In this document: piece by piece, positions 11,486-20,999 of the stretch | Position numbering within the stretch: the stretch's first letter is position 1 | Layout of the letters: the number at the start of each line of letters is the position of its first letter | Assembly (NCBI GenBank): GCA_026770575.1 | Contig: MU657170.1 | Location: 10,240-74,239 of the forward strand | Source of the DNA: Pelagophyceae sp. CCMP2097 | Lineage: Eukaryota > Sar > Pelagophyceae | Direction: 5' to 3' | Length of the DNA stretch: 64,000 nt | Translations under genes and position numbers: made by a program | Notes under the pieces: model-generated | What the model was told of the DNA's origin: nothing | What the model saw: the letters and a program-made list of their open reading frames with translations, nothing else | Database searches by the model: none

Positions 11486-12703
11486 ATGCTGTGCCTCGAG
11501 TGGCGGGGCGAGCGTCGCTTCCACGTGGTGCCGCCGCGATGCGAATCTTTGTGCGGTCTGGAGCTGAATGCATTGGCTCGGGCCATCTTCGGCCTCGCCA
11601 ACGCGCGCTTTGTGCGCGCGGGCGCCGCGGCGCCGCGGCGCGTCTACGACAAGCGCGACGTGCGCGGCAGCAAAATCTATCTCTCCGACGGCGCGCTCTG
11701 GGAGATGCCAGATGAGGTGCCAAAAGACAGCGACACTGACGTCGACAGTGACGAAGACAGCGAGGCCGACGGCGACGGTGACGGCGAGGGCGACGGCGAG
11801 GCCGCTGCGCCGCCGCCGCCGCACCGAGTGCACCAGAACCACTGGTTCGAGGTCGCGGCCGGAGTGCCGTTCCGCGTCAAGCGACTTCCCGCCATTTCGA
11901 CGGTCCGCGTCGACGTCGGCGGCGGGCGGTTCGAGCGCTTTGCGGCCACGACGGTCGCCGACGTCCGCGCGCTCATTTCAGCGCGGTTCCTCGAAAACCT
12001 GCCGAGCGCCGAGACCTGGGCGCTGCGCTGCTCCGCGGGCGGCAAGGTGTTCGAATACGACGACGCCCGGCCCCTCGCCGACCTCGGCCTCGATTGGAGC
12101 CGCGACGACGTGAAGTTTGCGACGGAGCCGGCCCTCGAGCACCTGGTCTCGGAACTGCCGATGCAGATCTTTGTCAAGACGCTCACGGGCAAGACGCTCG
12201 CGCTCATGGTTTGCCCGTCTTGGACCACCGTCGATCAGCTCAAGCAGAAGATCCAGGACAAGGAAGGCATCCCGCCGGACCAGCAGAAGATCATCTACGC
12301 CGGCAACAACCTCAAGAACGACCGCACGCTCACCTCGTACCATATACAAAAAGGAAGCGTATTGCACCTCTTGCTCCGCCTCCGCGGCGGCATGTACCAC
12401 GAATCGTCGGCGCAGGACGGCCTCCCACTGCAAGTCACCGTCGCCACACCCGGCGGCGACGTCGACATCGTCTGGTGCAACGAGACGGCCAAAGACATCG
12501 CGCGCCGCGCGCACGTGATGGCGCCCCCGCGCCGCGCAGACGTGGCCTCGGGCGGCGACGGCGGCGACGACGATGACGACGGCGACGACGACGAGAGGCG
12601 CGCCGGTGAGTCGACGGACACGTACGTCGCGCGCCTTCGGGGCGCGCTCGCCGCGGCGCGCGGCGGCTGCAGCAGCCCGCCTTCGAAGCGGGCGAGGTCG
12701 TGA
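11486..12703 (+). CDS. Ubiquitin-like multi-domain protein with a ubiquitin module lacking K48
   Basis: The start is taken at ATG 11486; an in-frame ATG at 11375 would add 37 residues. An N-terminal basic/hydrophobic part and an acidic D/E/G stretch (about residues 75-105) precede a first ubiquitin-like fold (about 145-215, [18 protein letters not shown]). A second module, residues 226-302, is clearly ubiquitin-derived: it opens [12 protein letters not shown], contains [18 protein letters not shown] and ends LRLRGG. The K48 position is Asn (AGNN where ubiquitin has AGKQ), the I44 and K63 equivalents are kept, and there is about one extra residue after the first hairpin. LRLRGG is followed by further sequence, so a deubiquitinase could in principle cut there. 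The C-terminal tail is Asp-rich and ends in a basic, NLS-like PSKRARS. The TGA at 12701-12703 may be a true stop, or may lie in an intron, because the frame stays open into the deiodinase-like region. Confidence 0.75.
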   Translation: MLCLEWRGERRFHVVPPRCESLCGLELNALARAIFGLANARFVRAGAAAPRRVYDKRDVRGSKIYLSDGALWEMPDEVPKDSDTDVDSDEDSEADGDGDGEGDGEAAAPPPPHRVHQNHWFEVAAGVPFRVKRLPAISTVRVDVGGGRFERFAATTVADVRALISARFLENLPSAETWALRCSAGGKVFEYDDARPLADLGLDWSRDDVKFATEPALEHLVSELPMQIFVKTLTGKTLALMVCPSWTTVDQLKQKIQDKEGIPPDQQKIIYAGNNLKNDRTLTSYHIQKGSVLHLLLRLRGGMYHESSAQDGLPLQVTVATPGGDVDIVWCNETAKDIARRAHVMAPPRRADVASGGDGGDDDDDGDDDERRAGESTDTYVARLRGALAAARGGCSSPPSKRARS

Positions 12704-13402
12704 GCCGGCGACGCGGCGGCGGAAGCGGCGGACGAAGGAGCGGACGAGGCGTTTCTCGTGGCGCTGCTCGGGGTCGAGGACGCGCTGCGGCGGTCTCCGG
12801 CGACGCAGTTGGCGATGGAGGAAGCGGAGCATTCGGGCGCGGACGACTGGATCGACGTGGCGACTGAGGTGCAACGCCGCGTGGCGCGCGAGTCGCTCGG
12901 CACCGCTGCGCAAGGCGACGAGGCGCGCGTCGACCGGCGCGTGGCACTGCTGCGCGCGGCGGCGCTGCGGCACCCGGAGGTGGCGCACTACGTCCGCTAC
13001 AACCGCGCGAGACGCGGCGACGTCCGCGCGGGCGACGCCGCGCCGGCCGTCGTCGTGTGGTCGCTCGCCGCAAACGCCGCGGTTCCGCTGCTCCAGCGCG
13101 AACCGGGCGACGCGCGGCCGCTCGTCGTCGTCGCCGGGTCCATCACCTGACCGCCGTGGCGCGTACTCGGGCCGCTGCTCTCGCGCGTTTCGGTGACGGC
13201 CGCGGGGCGGCGCGCTGCGGTGTGGAAGTTCGTCTACATCGCAGAAGCGCACGCCACCGACGAGTGGGCGCTGCGCTCCGCGCTCGGCGTGCCCTCGGGC
13301 GAGCCCGTGGCCGTCGACAAACAACGTCTGCGCTTCCTTTGCCGTCGCTGCGTAAAATTTTGCTTTCTCCAACGCGTGCGGAGCTTTCACGTTATGCAGT
13401 AA
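12704..13402 (+). CDS. Iodothyronine-deiodinase-like selenoprotein (Sec at TGA 13148), C-terminus incomplete
   Basis: The frame continues directly from the ubiquitin-like gene. It encodes a helical lead-in (DDWIDVATEVQRRVARE), then HYVRYNRARRGDVRAGDAAP, the family-typical segment before the thioredoxin fold. RPLVVVAGSIT-TGA-PPW follows, matching the deiodinase active site (GSCT-Sec-PPF) with the in-frame TGA at 13148-13150 at the Sec position. Next comes VYIAEAHATDEW, the conserved Y-I-E-E-A-H-x-x-D-x-W motif. Coding similarity fades after AVDKQ (about 13325) and the frame ends at TAA 13400. The usual C-terminal part of the thioredoxin-like fold is not recognised, so either another exon is missed or the gene is truncated. 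The first ATG in frame is at 12813; upstream residues also look coding. Such enzymes remove halogen reductively from iodo-aromatics in animals; the algal substrate is unknown. I could not identify a SECIS element by eye in 13403-13820. Confidence 0.75.
13148..13150 (+). other. In-frame TGA read as selenocysteine
   Basis: The TGA sits exactly where deiodinases carry their catalytic Sec, between GSIT and PPW. The same frame continues for 83 codons, including the diagnostic EAHATDEW motif. Reading it as a stop would separate two halves of one conserved active site. Confidence 0.8.
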
Positions 13403-13819
13403 CACTGCCGCAGCCGAGTGGCGAACCGGCAACACATGCGCCGCCGCGCCGACAAGCAACGCCATCTCGCGCGACGCCGCTGTTGCGGTTACTCGTGCCG
13501 CCGCAAACGCGTTTGGAGCTTACACGTGCTGTGAGAACATTATAGTAGCCGCGCGGCGAACCGGCAACGCGCGCTGGAGGCGCCCGTCCCAAGGGGCGCC
13601 CGTCCGTAGAGCGACGAGGCCCGGTCGGGACCCGCGTTAGCGCCGATGCGGCGGCACGTACGCGGCGCGCGCGGCCGGCGGCGCGGCGGCCAAAGCGGCG
13701 CCGGCGCGCGTCGCGTCGGGGTGCGTCTCTGGGCGACAGGGTGCGTAAACGCACAGCGCCATCTTCCGCAGCCGCAGCGCGCAATGCCGCCGCCGCCAAG
13801 ACGCGCGCAACAGAGCGGC

Positions 13820-14923
13820 CTAGTTGGCTAGTTGGCGAGTCGCGGAGACGGAAAAGACCAAGGCGCGAGGACCGCCTTGGTCTCGGACGTCCCGCGACAA
13901 GGTCAAACGCACGTCCAAGGTGCGCGTGTCGTAGTCCATCGGCAGCTTGAGCGCCAGCACGCTGACGCCGGCGTCGGAGAGCGGCGATAAGGCGGCAAAG
14001 GCGACGTCGGAGAGCGTTTCAGCGCCGAAAAGAATCTCGAGAGCGTGGTCCGCCTCCCTCCCACCCCATGGCGGATCGACGAAGCAGACGTGCGCTCCAA
14101 CAAAGCGCGGATCCCGCAAAGATAGAATTTCGAACAAGTCGCCCTGGACCGCGTCTATTCGCGCTTCGCTGCCGAAGAGCACGTCGGCGTTGTGCCGGAG
14201 CATTGCATACCTCGCCTCGTCCAACTCGACGGCGACCACGCCGCCCGAAAAATGCCTCGCGAAGCTGATTGCGTTGCCTCCGACGCACGCGCAGCCGTCG
14301 ATGATTCGCGGTGATGATACGGCGATGTGCCTGAGCAGTTCTACAGAGATAGCGTGGGCTTCCGATGGTTTAGTCACCGAAAAGTCCGCCACATCGTCTA
14401 TACGCAGCCGCCGTCGAACGAGCCCTGGCAAATCGCTGAATAAGAAATCGCGCCGGTCCGTGTACCACACGACGTCAGAAGCACATATAAAGGTTTTGAG
14501 CCGCGCACCCGCCACCGCCACCGCCCGCGCCGTCGTCGATGACGGCCCGTCGACCAACCCGGCGGCTTGGAGGGCCGCGCGGATCGGGAGCGCGCCGCCG
14601 TACAGGAGGAGCGCCGTGCGGCGTGGGGGCGGCGCGTCACCGTCGGGTCGTACAACTCGGCACGCGGCGACGACGCGCGCCCACGCCTCGCCCGCCGCGC
14701 CGTGCGGTCCGTCGGCCACGGCGCGCGAGGTCCACGCCGCGGCGCCGGGCTCAGACTGGGGGGAGGCGGCGTCGGACTGCGACGCGGTGAGTGTCTCGAC
14801 GAGCAGCGCGAGGTCCTCCTCAGCGCCGAGCACAACCATTTCGGCACCGAGCACGACCATCTCGGCACCGAGGACGGCGCCATGCACGCCGGCCGACGCG
14901 GCGGCGCCGCGCGCGCACGCCAT
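13820..14923 (-). CDS. TGS1-family RNA cap guanosine-N2 methyltransferase
   Basis: A single open frame of 367 aa. The C-terminal half has the SAM-dependent methyltransferase signature of the trimethylguanosine synthase (TGS1) family: IIDGCACVGGNAISFARHF (motif I), VVAVELDEARYAMLRHNADV (motif II) and the catalytic CFVDPPWGG (motif IV; TGS1 proteins have SPPWGG). TGS1 converts m7G caps on snRNA and snoRNA to m2,2,7G. The N-terminal third is Ala-rich and contains a tandem VLGAEM repeat (three copies near 14820-14880). It is convergent with the upstream deiodinase-like gene. The start at 14923 is the first ATG of the open frame; a TATA-like AGAATTATTCTAGA lies just upstream at about 14986-14999. 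Confidence 0.8.
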   Translation of the reverse strand: MACARGAAASAGVHGAVLGAEMVVLGAEMVVLGAEEDLALLVETLTASQSDAASPQSEPGAAAWTSRAVADGPHGAAGEAWARVVAACRVVRPDGDAPPPRRTALLLYGGALPIRAALQAAGLVDGPSSTTARAVAVAGARLKTFICASDVVWYTDRRDFLFSDLPGLVRRRLRIDDVADFSVTKPSEAHAISVELLRHIAVSSPRIIDGCACVGGNAISFARHFSGGVVAVELDEARYAMLRHNADVLFGSEARIDAVQGDLFEILSLRDPRFVGAHVCFVDPPWGGREADHALEILFGAETLSDVAFAALSPLSDAGVSVLALKLPMDYDTRTLDVRLTLSRDVRDQGGPRALVFSVSATRQLAN

Positions 14924-15177
14924 CGCAAAGGGGCCGGCGCAGGCCGGGGCCGCTCTCCCGGACGTCCCGGAGTTCGAAGGAGATCTAGAATTATTCTAGA
15001 AAATAAGCCCGACGCCGCCGGGCCATGGAAACTCGCCGAAAACTTCGGCGAAGGCACCTGTGTCTGAGTCGGCCGTGGTGTGGCTTACGCCGGTGGGGGA
15101 TGTGTCCCGGCGCTTGCCCGGGTCCGACGGGCGTCGGCGATCGGCCGCGAGCGGCCGCGTCCAGGGCCTTGCGCTCG

Positions 15178-15520
15178 TTTCTCCGGCATCGACCATTGGG
15201 CTGGTCGTGACGAAGCACGTCGCTCGAGGCGCGCGGGCCGTGGCGCCGGCGGCGCAGGCTCTCTTGGAGGACCGGTGGAAGGGCTTGATTCAAAAGGGCA
15301 AGGCGGCTATCGAGGGGCACACCCGCACCGTCTCGTGCGCTCTCGCCCGACGGCGCGCGCGTCTTGACGGGACGGCGCGGCTCTGGGAAGCCGAGACGGG
15401 CGCGCTGCACGCTCGGGGAGCGCACCGCCGGAGTCGAATGCTGCGCGCTCTCGCCCGACAGCGCGTTTTGACGGCAAGCCTCGACGGGGCGCCTCTGGGA
15501 TTTCTTTACGTTGCGACTTG
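15178..15520 (+). pseudogene. WD40-repeat pseudogene
   Basis: The reading begins like the intact WD40 gene at 34615: VTKHVARGARAVAPAAQ, then an ALLEDRWK segment and IEGHTRTVSCAL. It then shows fragments DGTARLWEAETGAL and VLTASLDG joined out of frame. Between them GERTAGVECCALSPDSA appears in a different frame, so at least two indels interrupt the blades. No ordinary intron explains the breaks. Later sequence to about 15750 has no WD40 similarity. Confidence 0.65.
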
Positions 15521-15759
15521 TTCGATTGCGCTGTGTCCATTTCGCGGCCGATGCGTCCTTGGCCCTCGACGAGTCGCTCCACGACCCGTCACAGAAGCGG
15601 GCGCGGTACTTTTAATATCGAGCGGTACGCAATCGGCGGAGGTGCCGCTCGGTATCCGCTCAGGGTACGTTCTGCACGCCCTCGACGTCGACAATCTCCT
15701 CGGCCTCGATGGGCCGGTCGTCCAGCTGCGCCGCGAGGTCCCAGCCTAGGAGCGCGGTT

Positions 15760-17411
15760 TAAGGTAAAAGGGCGCGAGGGAATGTTGCTGGGGCGCGAGG
15801 GAGTGTTGCCGGGATGCGCCTTTGCCATCGCCTCTGGCGGCGCGAGGCCTCTGGCGCCGCCTCTCCGGGATCTGCTTCGCGATGCCGGTTCTGGTTTGCC
15901 GACGGGGCGCGGGCCTTAACCGCCTTTGTCCGTAAACAACCGTTCACGGACTTTATAAAAACATCTCCCGAGGCAACCGACTTGCTTGCGCGGCAACGGC
16001 GCCGGGTCCGCCGCCGGCGCCGCGCCCGCTGATGGCCGCGCCGGCTGCGTCTCCGCCTCTTTCGACGGTGGAGAGGCCATGATCCCTGTCCTTTTCGAAA
16101 AGGCCGCCTCTTGTCTTTGGCGCGCTGCTGCGCCTCGGCCGCGGCCGGGTCCGGCGGCGCCGCGGCACGCTCTCGGGCGGCGCAAACGGCGGGCGCAAAC
16201 GTCGGTGAGCCTGAGTTAAACAGAGTTGAATGACGTGTGTCTAAGTCGTCGGTGAGAAAAGAGCTGCCTCGGGCGCAATTCGCGACGAGGGCCCCTGCTG
16301 AGCTGCCGCTCGGCGCTCCGTCCCTCTCGCGCCTCCTCTGCGCTCGCCTCGGTTCGGACGCGGCGTCGACGTTGCTAGCGCGCGCTTTCGACGTAAAGTA
16401 AGAGAGCAATTACGCTTGCAACAAATTTGCAGCGCCCCGCACCGAAATTCAAGCGCGGCTGGCTTTCCGGAAACTTTCTACGAATTCCCTCTCGCTTCGA
16501 AGACGTTCGTCCATCCCGCGCGGCGCGCGCGAGGGCGCGGGGCGACGGTGCACAACTATCGGACCCTCTTGAAAATTCTGCACTACGAAATGTGAAAAGC
16601 ACACAAGACCGCCTCCCGGCTCGGCGCCTGCTCCAGCCCGACGCGCTCGAGGCCCTCGCAACTTGACTCGCGGGCCTTCCCGAATACGCTCTGGACGCCC
16701 ACGCGCCTCCGGGTGCTCTGCCGAGCAAGACGCCGGGCAGTCCAACGGCACGAGCGCACCACACGCCAGAGTTTTGCTGCTTCCCGAGGCCCGAAAGCAA
16801 GGCGCAAAGTCCTCATGGTCGGTCCCGCAGACCCTACGAGTGTGCGCCGCGCGAAGGGGCTCCAACCCTTCGAGAAGACGCAGCCTCCTTTTGCACGGCG
16901 GGCGCCCTCGGACGGCGGCCGTCGTGGGCGGCGCACGCCTCTGCCGCCGAAGCACGCGGCGGCGCCGACGCCCCGACGCCCCTTGTGGTACTTCGGCCTC
17001 CCGCGAGGCTGAGGCAAGCTGTAGTGTCGCGAGGGCGTCGAGCGACGCGTTTTCATCAGCCAATCCGAAGTGGTTTTCGTTATTTTCGCAACAAATCATT
17101 AAAATTTGGGTGTTTCACAATTTGTGTTTCATGTAAGAAAAGTCATGAAAAGTCTCGCGAGAATCGTCGCATTCTGTGTTCAAAGGACCCACAACCATCA
17201 ATCTCACACGTCACCGGGCGACCTCGCTCTCGTGTCTAGGAGAGCCCCCACCTGCCTTCCCCCAATTCAAAAGTGTGTTGCAGTCTTAAAATTTGGAAGA
17301 ATTCAAATTCGTTCAAGTGTAGGCAAAACTGTCTTGCGGCCCGTGTTAGCAGGTGCTCGAAAAGTACCACCAAATCGCCGGAGCATTGTACTTCGTGAGT
17401 CCTTGCGAGCG
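15760..17411. other. No confidently supported gene
   Basis: Several minus-strand segments look mildly protein-like. One is the Ala-rich stretch around 16140-16230 (AARERAAAPPDPAAAEAQQ); another, ending at 15916, has KQVGCLGRCFYKVRERLF. They are in different frames and carry no domain I recognise. GC content drops from about 17080 towards the next gene, consistent with its promoter and 5' UTR. Confidence 0.35.
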
Positions 17412-18104
17412 ATGGCGGACTCGATCGCGGTCAACGTCGGCGGCGCGCTGCAGGACATTGCCGATGCTTTGAAAGAGTTTGAGCAGAACTTCACCGCCGT
17501 GAAGCGCCTGCGCGCACGCGTCAAGGAGGTGAACCCTGCCATTCGAGGCCTCATCCAGCTCCTCTGCGACGCCGAAAAGAGTGACGCCAAGTTGACGCTT
17601 GGCGACATCTTGGCGGCGAAGGCGGGCGTCCTCGCCCCGATGAAGGACGCGCATGCTCCAAGCTGCTTCTTCGCGAAGAAGTTGGATAAGGAAGGCCGTG
17701 ACGCTTTAAAAAAGGCGGCCAAGGACAGAGCGGATCACCAAAGCTCCATCCGCTTCTGGTACGGCCTCATCACGCACATCGACGACGACGCCGCCGAGCT
17801 CCAGTCTTTAGACGGCCAACTGAGCGTGGCGCTAGTTTCGTTGACGTTTGTACAGGTGGCAATCCTGCGCACCAAGGACGAATCGCTGGCGAGATCGTCT
17901 TTAGAAAGCATCAACGACATCCTCGTGGAAATCTTCGAGACCGCCTACCGCATGAAGTACAAGCAGGAGAGGTGGATTAAGTGGTGCAAGGGCTTTGGCT
18001 GCGGCTTAAAGTGCTGTTGCTGCGTGTTACTTAACATCGAAGAGCGGTCGGAAGAAGCGGTCGTCGTCGGAAAGGCGGTGCAGCGCATTATCAAGGCCGC
18101 GTAA
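17412..18104 (+). CDS. Unknown helical protein with a C-terminal cysteine cluster
   Basis: An uninterrupted 230-aa frame starts at ATG 17412, the first Met of the clearly coding part. It is predicted mostly alpha-helical. Residues 1-110 contain amphipathic heptad-like segments (ALQDIADALKEFEQNF; VKEVNPAIRGLIQLL). A second helical half (about 130-195) is followed by WCKGFGCGLKCCCCVLL, seven cysteines in a hydrophobic context that suit palmitoylation or metal binding, then an acidic/basic end. There is no signal peptide or long TM helix. The helical bundle plus Cys patch could suggest a membrane-associated bundle such as HeLo/MLKL-type domains, but that is speculation. It is less GC-biased than its neighbours and intronless. 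Confidence 0.7.
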   Translation: MADSIAVNVGGALQDIADALKEFEQNFTAVKRLRARVKEVNPAIRGLIQLLCDAEKSDAKLTLGDILAAKAGVLAPMKDAHAPSCFFAKKLDKEGRDALKKAAKDRADHQSSIRFWYGLITHIDDDAAELQSLDGQLSVALVSLTFVQVAILRTKDESLARSSLESINDILVEIFETAYRMKYKQERWIKWCKGFGCGLKCCCCVLLNIEERSEEAVVVGKAVQRIIKAA

Positions 18105-18909
18105 GCCCCTCGGCGACGGCCACCGGGCACGCGCCCGGCCACGCGCCCGGGAAGAGCTGTAACACTTTTCAAAACACTTTCCGCAAACCCCCAGCCCGAG
18201 CAAGGGTCCAGTGCCACCCGCGACCCGAGCGGGACGCCGGGCAAGGGTTTCCACCCCCGGGATTCAAGAATTGACGCGGGCCCCGGAGTGTCCCCGAGTT
18301 AGAGCCCAGAGGGAAGCCACGTCTCTTGCGGGCGCGCGGGGTCTCGTCGAGTCTTGAAAAATCTCCGAAACTTGATCCCGGTCGGTTTCATCTCAAGATT
18401 GGAGCCCTGGATGCGCCTCTTCCAAAGCTCTCTCCCGGTGAGTGCTTGTGAAGTGTCGAACCCGGCGGCGTAGGCCGTCAAATGCCTCCGTTTCTCGAAA
18501 GTCGGGAGAAGACTCGGACGCGACCGTCCCGCGCTTCTCCAGGGACCCGCCGATATCCAACGGCGCGCCGCGACGCTGCGGGCGCCTCGTTGCGCCGCTC
18601 CGGTGGACTATGTGGTCTCGAAATCGGCAATCGGCGTAACGCAACTTTTCAAGGCGACATTTTTCATTTTTGGCGGGCAACCTCGGAGCGGTGCGCCCGT
18701 GCACGTTCCTCGCACGACTTTGGTGGCACGAGGTTCCGACGTTGCGGCTAACGCCCTTTGCGAGAATGTCGCACGTTTCAGTTTCGAAAATGCTGAATTT
18801 TGAACGAATTTCGCAAAAAGCAATAATTGTCATTCAAACGGAATGTTTCGGGAAGGCCTGTCGCATGATGGTGGAGCAACGTCGGTGAAGATGTTCCTTG
18901 GGGGGGGGC

Positions 18910-19060
18910 TTTCGCGACGCGTGTCGTGGACGAGCAGGGCGTGGACGAGCAGAGTCAGACAAGGAGCCACAGAGACCGAACGGTTTCCAAGGGCAAAGGA
19001 CGCCGTGCTCCGAGTAAGCGCACCTAGGCGTGGCGTAGAGACGACGAGCACGGTCCTATA
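18910..19060. repeat. Dispersed repeat, copy 2
   Basis: CGACGCGTGTCGTGGACGAG plus CAGGGCGTGGACGAGCAGAG, followed about 60 bases later by CACCTAGGCGTGGCGTAGAG and ACGACGAGCACGG. Both blocks match copy 1 at 11150-11300 in the same order and orientation. The first block matches copy 3 nearly perfectly. Confidence 0.6.
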
Positions 19061-19189
19061 GACGGGCTCTGCGTCTCTCGGGCGTCTCTCGAGCGTCTCT
19101 CGAGCTCCCTGTCTCCTCCCGAAAGTAAAATTTGTTCCGAGTGGGAATTCAGAAGATTTAAATCAGTCCCTATATTCACAACCGCTGTT

Positions 19190-19235
19190 TGAGCCCAGAG
19201 GCGGAGCCCAGAGGCGGAGCCCAGAGGCGGAGCCG
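19190..19235. repeat. Short tandem repeat
   Basis: AGCCCAGAGGCGG is repeated three times head to tail with a degenerate fourth unit. Confidence 0.8.
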
Positions 19236-19394
19236 GTTGGGTAGAACGCCCAGCCGCGCGACGACCGAGAGCCGGAAACAGCAGCCGTAAAACAAACCAA
19301 GAAGGAGAACGGTCCCGGGCTTTTCAGCTCTCCGCGACCAACAAACAACACGTGTGCGGGGGAAATTTCAACGCGATGCGCGCGTCGTGGGGGG

Positions 19395-19460
19395 AAGGCT
19401 TACGCGACGCGTGTCGTGGACGAGCAGGGCGCGGACGAGCAGAGTCAAACACGTGAGCGG
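19395..19460. repeat. Dispersed repeat, copy 3
   Basis: CGCGACGCGTGTCGTGGACG plus AGCAGGGCGCGGACGAGCAG matches copy 2 over about 45 bases with one or two differences. The second block found in copies 1 and 2 is absent here. Confidence 0.6.
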
Positions 19461-19464
19461 GGGG

Positions 19465-19852
19465 AACATCTTGCACAAGGTCCAGTCGAAGACCTGCGCC
19501 GTCCGACTGCTGCAGCGCGTGGAACAGTTGAGGCCGGCGTTGAAATTGGTCAGGTACAAAAACGCCGACGCCAAAGAACCATGTTATGTAATGTACTAGT
19601 AATGTAATGTAATAAAAATCACAGGATGTCCAGTCCCGGAGGACCATCCTTCGACGAGGCGGCATTCCTCGAGTCTGAAGAGCCATTCCTCGACGGGACA
19701 GAAAATTCGAAAATGCCGCCGAGGCAGAAAAGGAGGCAGAAAAGGACGACAACTGGTGTGAAACGTTGTACCACGCGACCGCCGTTTGCTTCTACGCCCG
19801 CAGCGACCACGACGAGATGCAAGCCTTGAACGGCCAGCTCCCCGACGCTTGA
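19465..19852 (+). CDS. Possible 3' exons of an unknown gene
   Basis: Two protein-like segments follow each other. ILHKVQSKTCAVRLLQRVEQ continues to KNADAKEP (to about 19580). After an AT-rich interval, possibly an intron with acceptor GACAG at about 19701, a frame reads AEAEKEAEKDDNWCETLYHA and ends NGQLPDA at TGA 19850-19852. No domain is recognised. The upstream part runs into dispersed repeat copy 3, so the 5' exons are unclear. Confidence 0.3.
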
Positions 19853-19989
19853 TCGACGCGCACGTTTACGCAAATGGCCATTTTGCAGTCGGTTGGAGAC
19901 GCAAAGCTCGAGGGTATGTGTTTGAATCGATGAAAGATACATGTATCGATCGCATTCTTAAAAAAATCTTTTAAAGACCGCGGCTAAAG

Positions 19990-20999
19990 CAGACCGCACC
20001 ATGCACGACGCGCCCTGGCTCGCGAAATATCTTTTTCGGAGACCATAGCGGGTGGTGCGAAAGCAGACGCGCCCGCCGAATCGCCGGCGCCGACACGCGG
20101 CGGCGGATCGCCGCGCCGCCCGCGCAGCCCCTATTTCCCGGGCGCACGGCCTGGCCGCGCATGCCGTAAACCACAACCCCGGCCCGCCACGCGGACGCAC
20201 GGGACGCACCGGCCGCACCGGAATTGGATCTACGGGTACCCACGTACTATCGGTCTATTGGGTGAGTATCGGATATCGGGCTCCTTCGCGCGTTCTCTAC
20301 TGGGTTCTCGCGGGGCAGATCATCCGCCGCCGCGCCTCCGCCCCGGGGCGGCACCCGGAGTCGCTCGCGTGTCATTTCTGCGACTGACGGTGGGGTGGGT
20401 CTTTGTCCGTTTGCCTTTGCCGTCCGCCTTTGCCGGAAAGCGCGCCGGGTGGCGCAGGCGCGAAGGCGAGTCTTTGAGACCACCGCATATTCGTCCACCA
20501 CTGACGTCAGCGGTCGTCGTCCACCACTCAGGCTGTCGTCAGCGGACCCTCCGCCGCAGTCGTCCGCGGTCGCTGGAGCTGGAGCCGTTTCCCCGGGCAG
20601 GAGCGGTATGCGCTTCGAAAGGGGGCGCCCCCTGTCGTAGCCCCGCGGCTATCTGTTCAAGATCCCCCACTCGCAGCCGACTTATGGACGTCCAGGACGC
20701 GTCCATATGATTTGACGTCGACCCACGCCAGCGCCATCGCTTCGGGCTCGTTGGGGTCAGATTGAATTGCGGCGGCGCGCGGCTCAGCGGTGGCGTCGTC
20801 GGCAGCGCCCCGAAATCTACCGAGGGCCCTCCTCGGGACCGTTGCTGGGAAGGTTGCTTCGAGAGAGTCGCTTAGAGAGTGTCCAGAAGAGCTGCTCAGT
20901 CGAGCATCGCAATGCTCCGAGGGCCGTCGCCGGCGCACCGTGCTCGGATCGGCGGCGCCGAGATGGCAGCGGAGATGCGGCGCCGAGATAGCGGCGGGA
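19990..20999. other. No confident gene; one possible minus-strand exon
   Basis: Mostly GC-rich low-complexity sequence. On the minus strand about 20657-20820 reads NEPEAMALAWVDVKSYGRVL ending KSAASGGS, which looks coding but has no recognised family. It could be the last exon of a gene whose other exons I cannot identify. GAGATGGCAGCGGAGATGCGG-like repeats lie at 20958-20995. Confidence 0.3.

Larger units (their letters stand above)
18105..19350. other. Intergenic with repeats, no recognised gene
   Basis: Contains part of a dispersed repeat (see 18910-19060), CGTCTCTCGAG-type short repeats near 19075-19105 and a 13-14-bp tandem repeat near 19193. Short open frames on both strands lack recognisable motifs. 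Confidence 0.4.

Noticed and set aside
13403..13820. Candidate SECIS element
   Set aside because: No convincing ATGA...AA...GA quartet in a stem could be found by eye. Absence is not proof, so a structural search is required.
13640..13830. Possible last exon of the deiodinase (Arg/Ala-rich frames)
   Set aside because: None of the three frames resembles the conserved deiodinase C-terminus.
16449..17099. Minus-strand frame with KTLACGALVPLDCPASCSAE
   Set aside because: No homologous motif, overlapping open frames on the other strand are equally long, and no start or splice context supports it.
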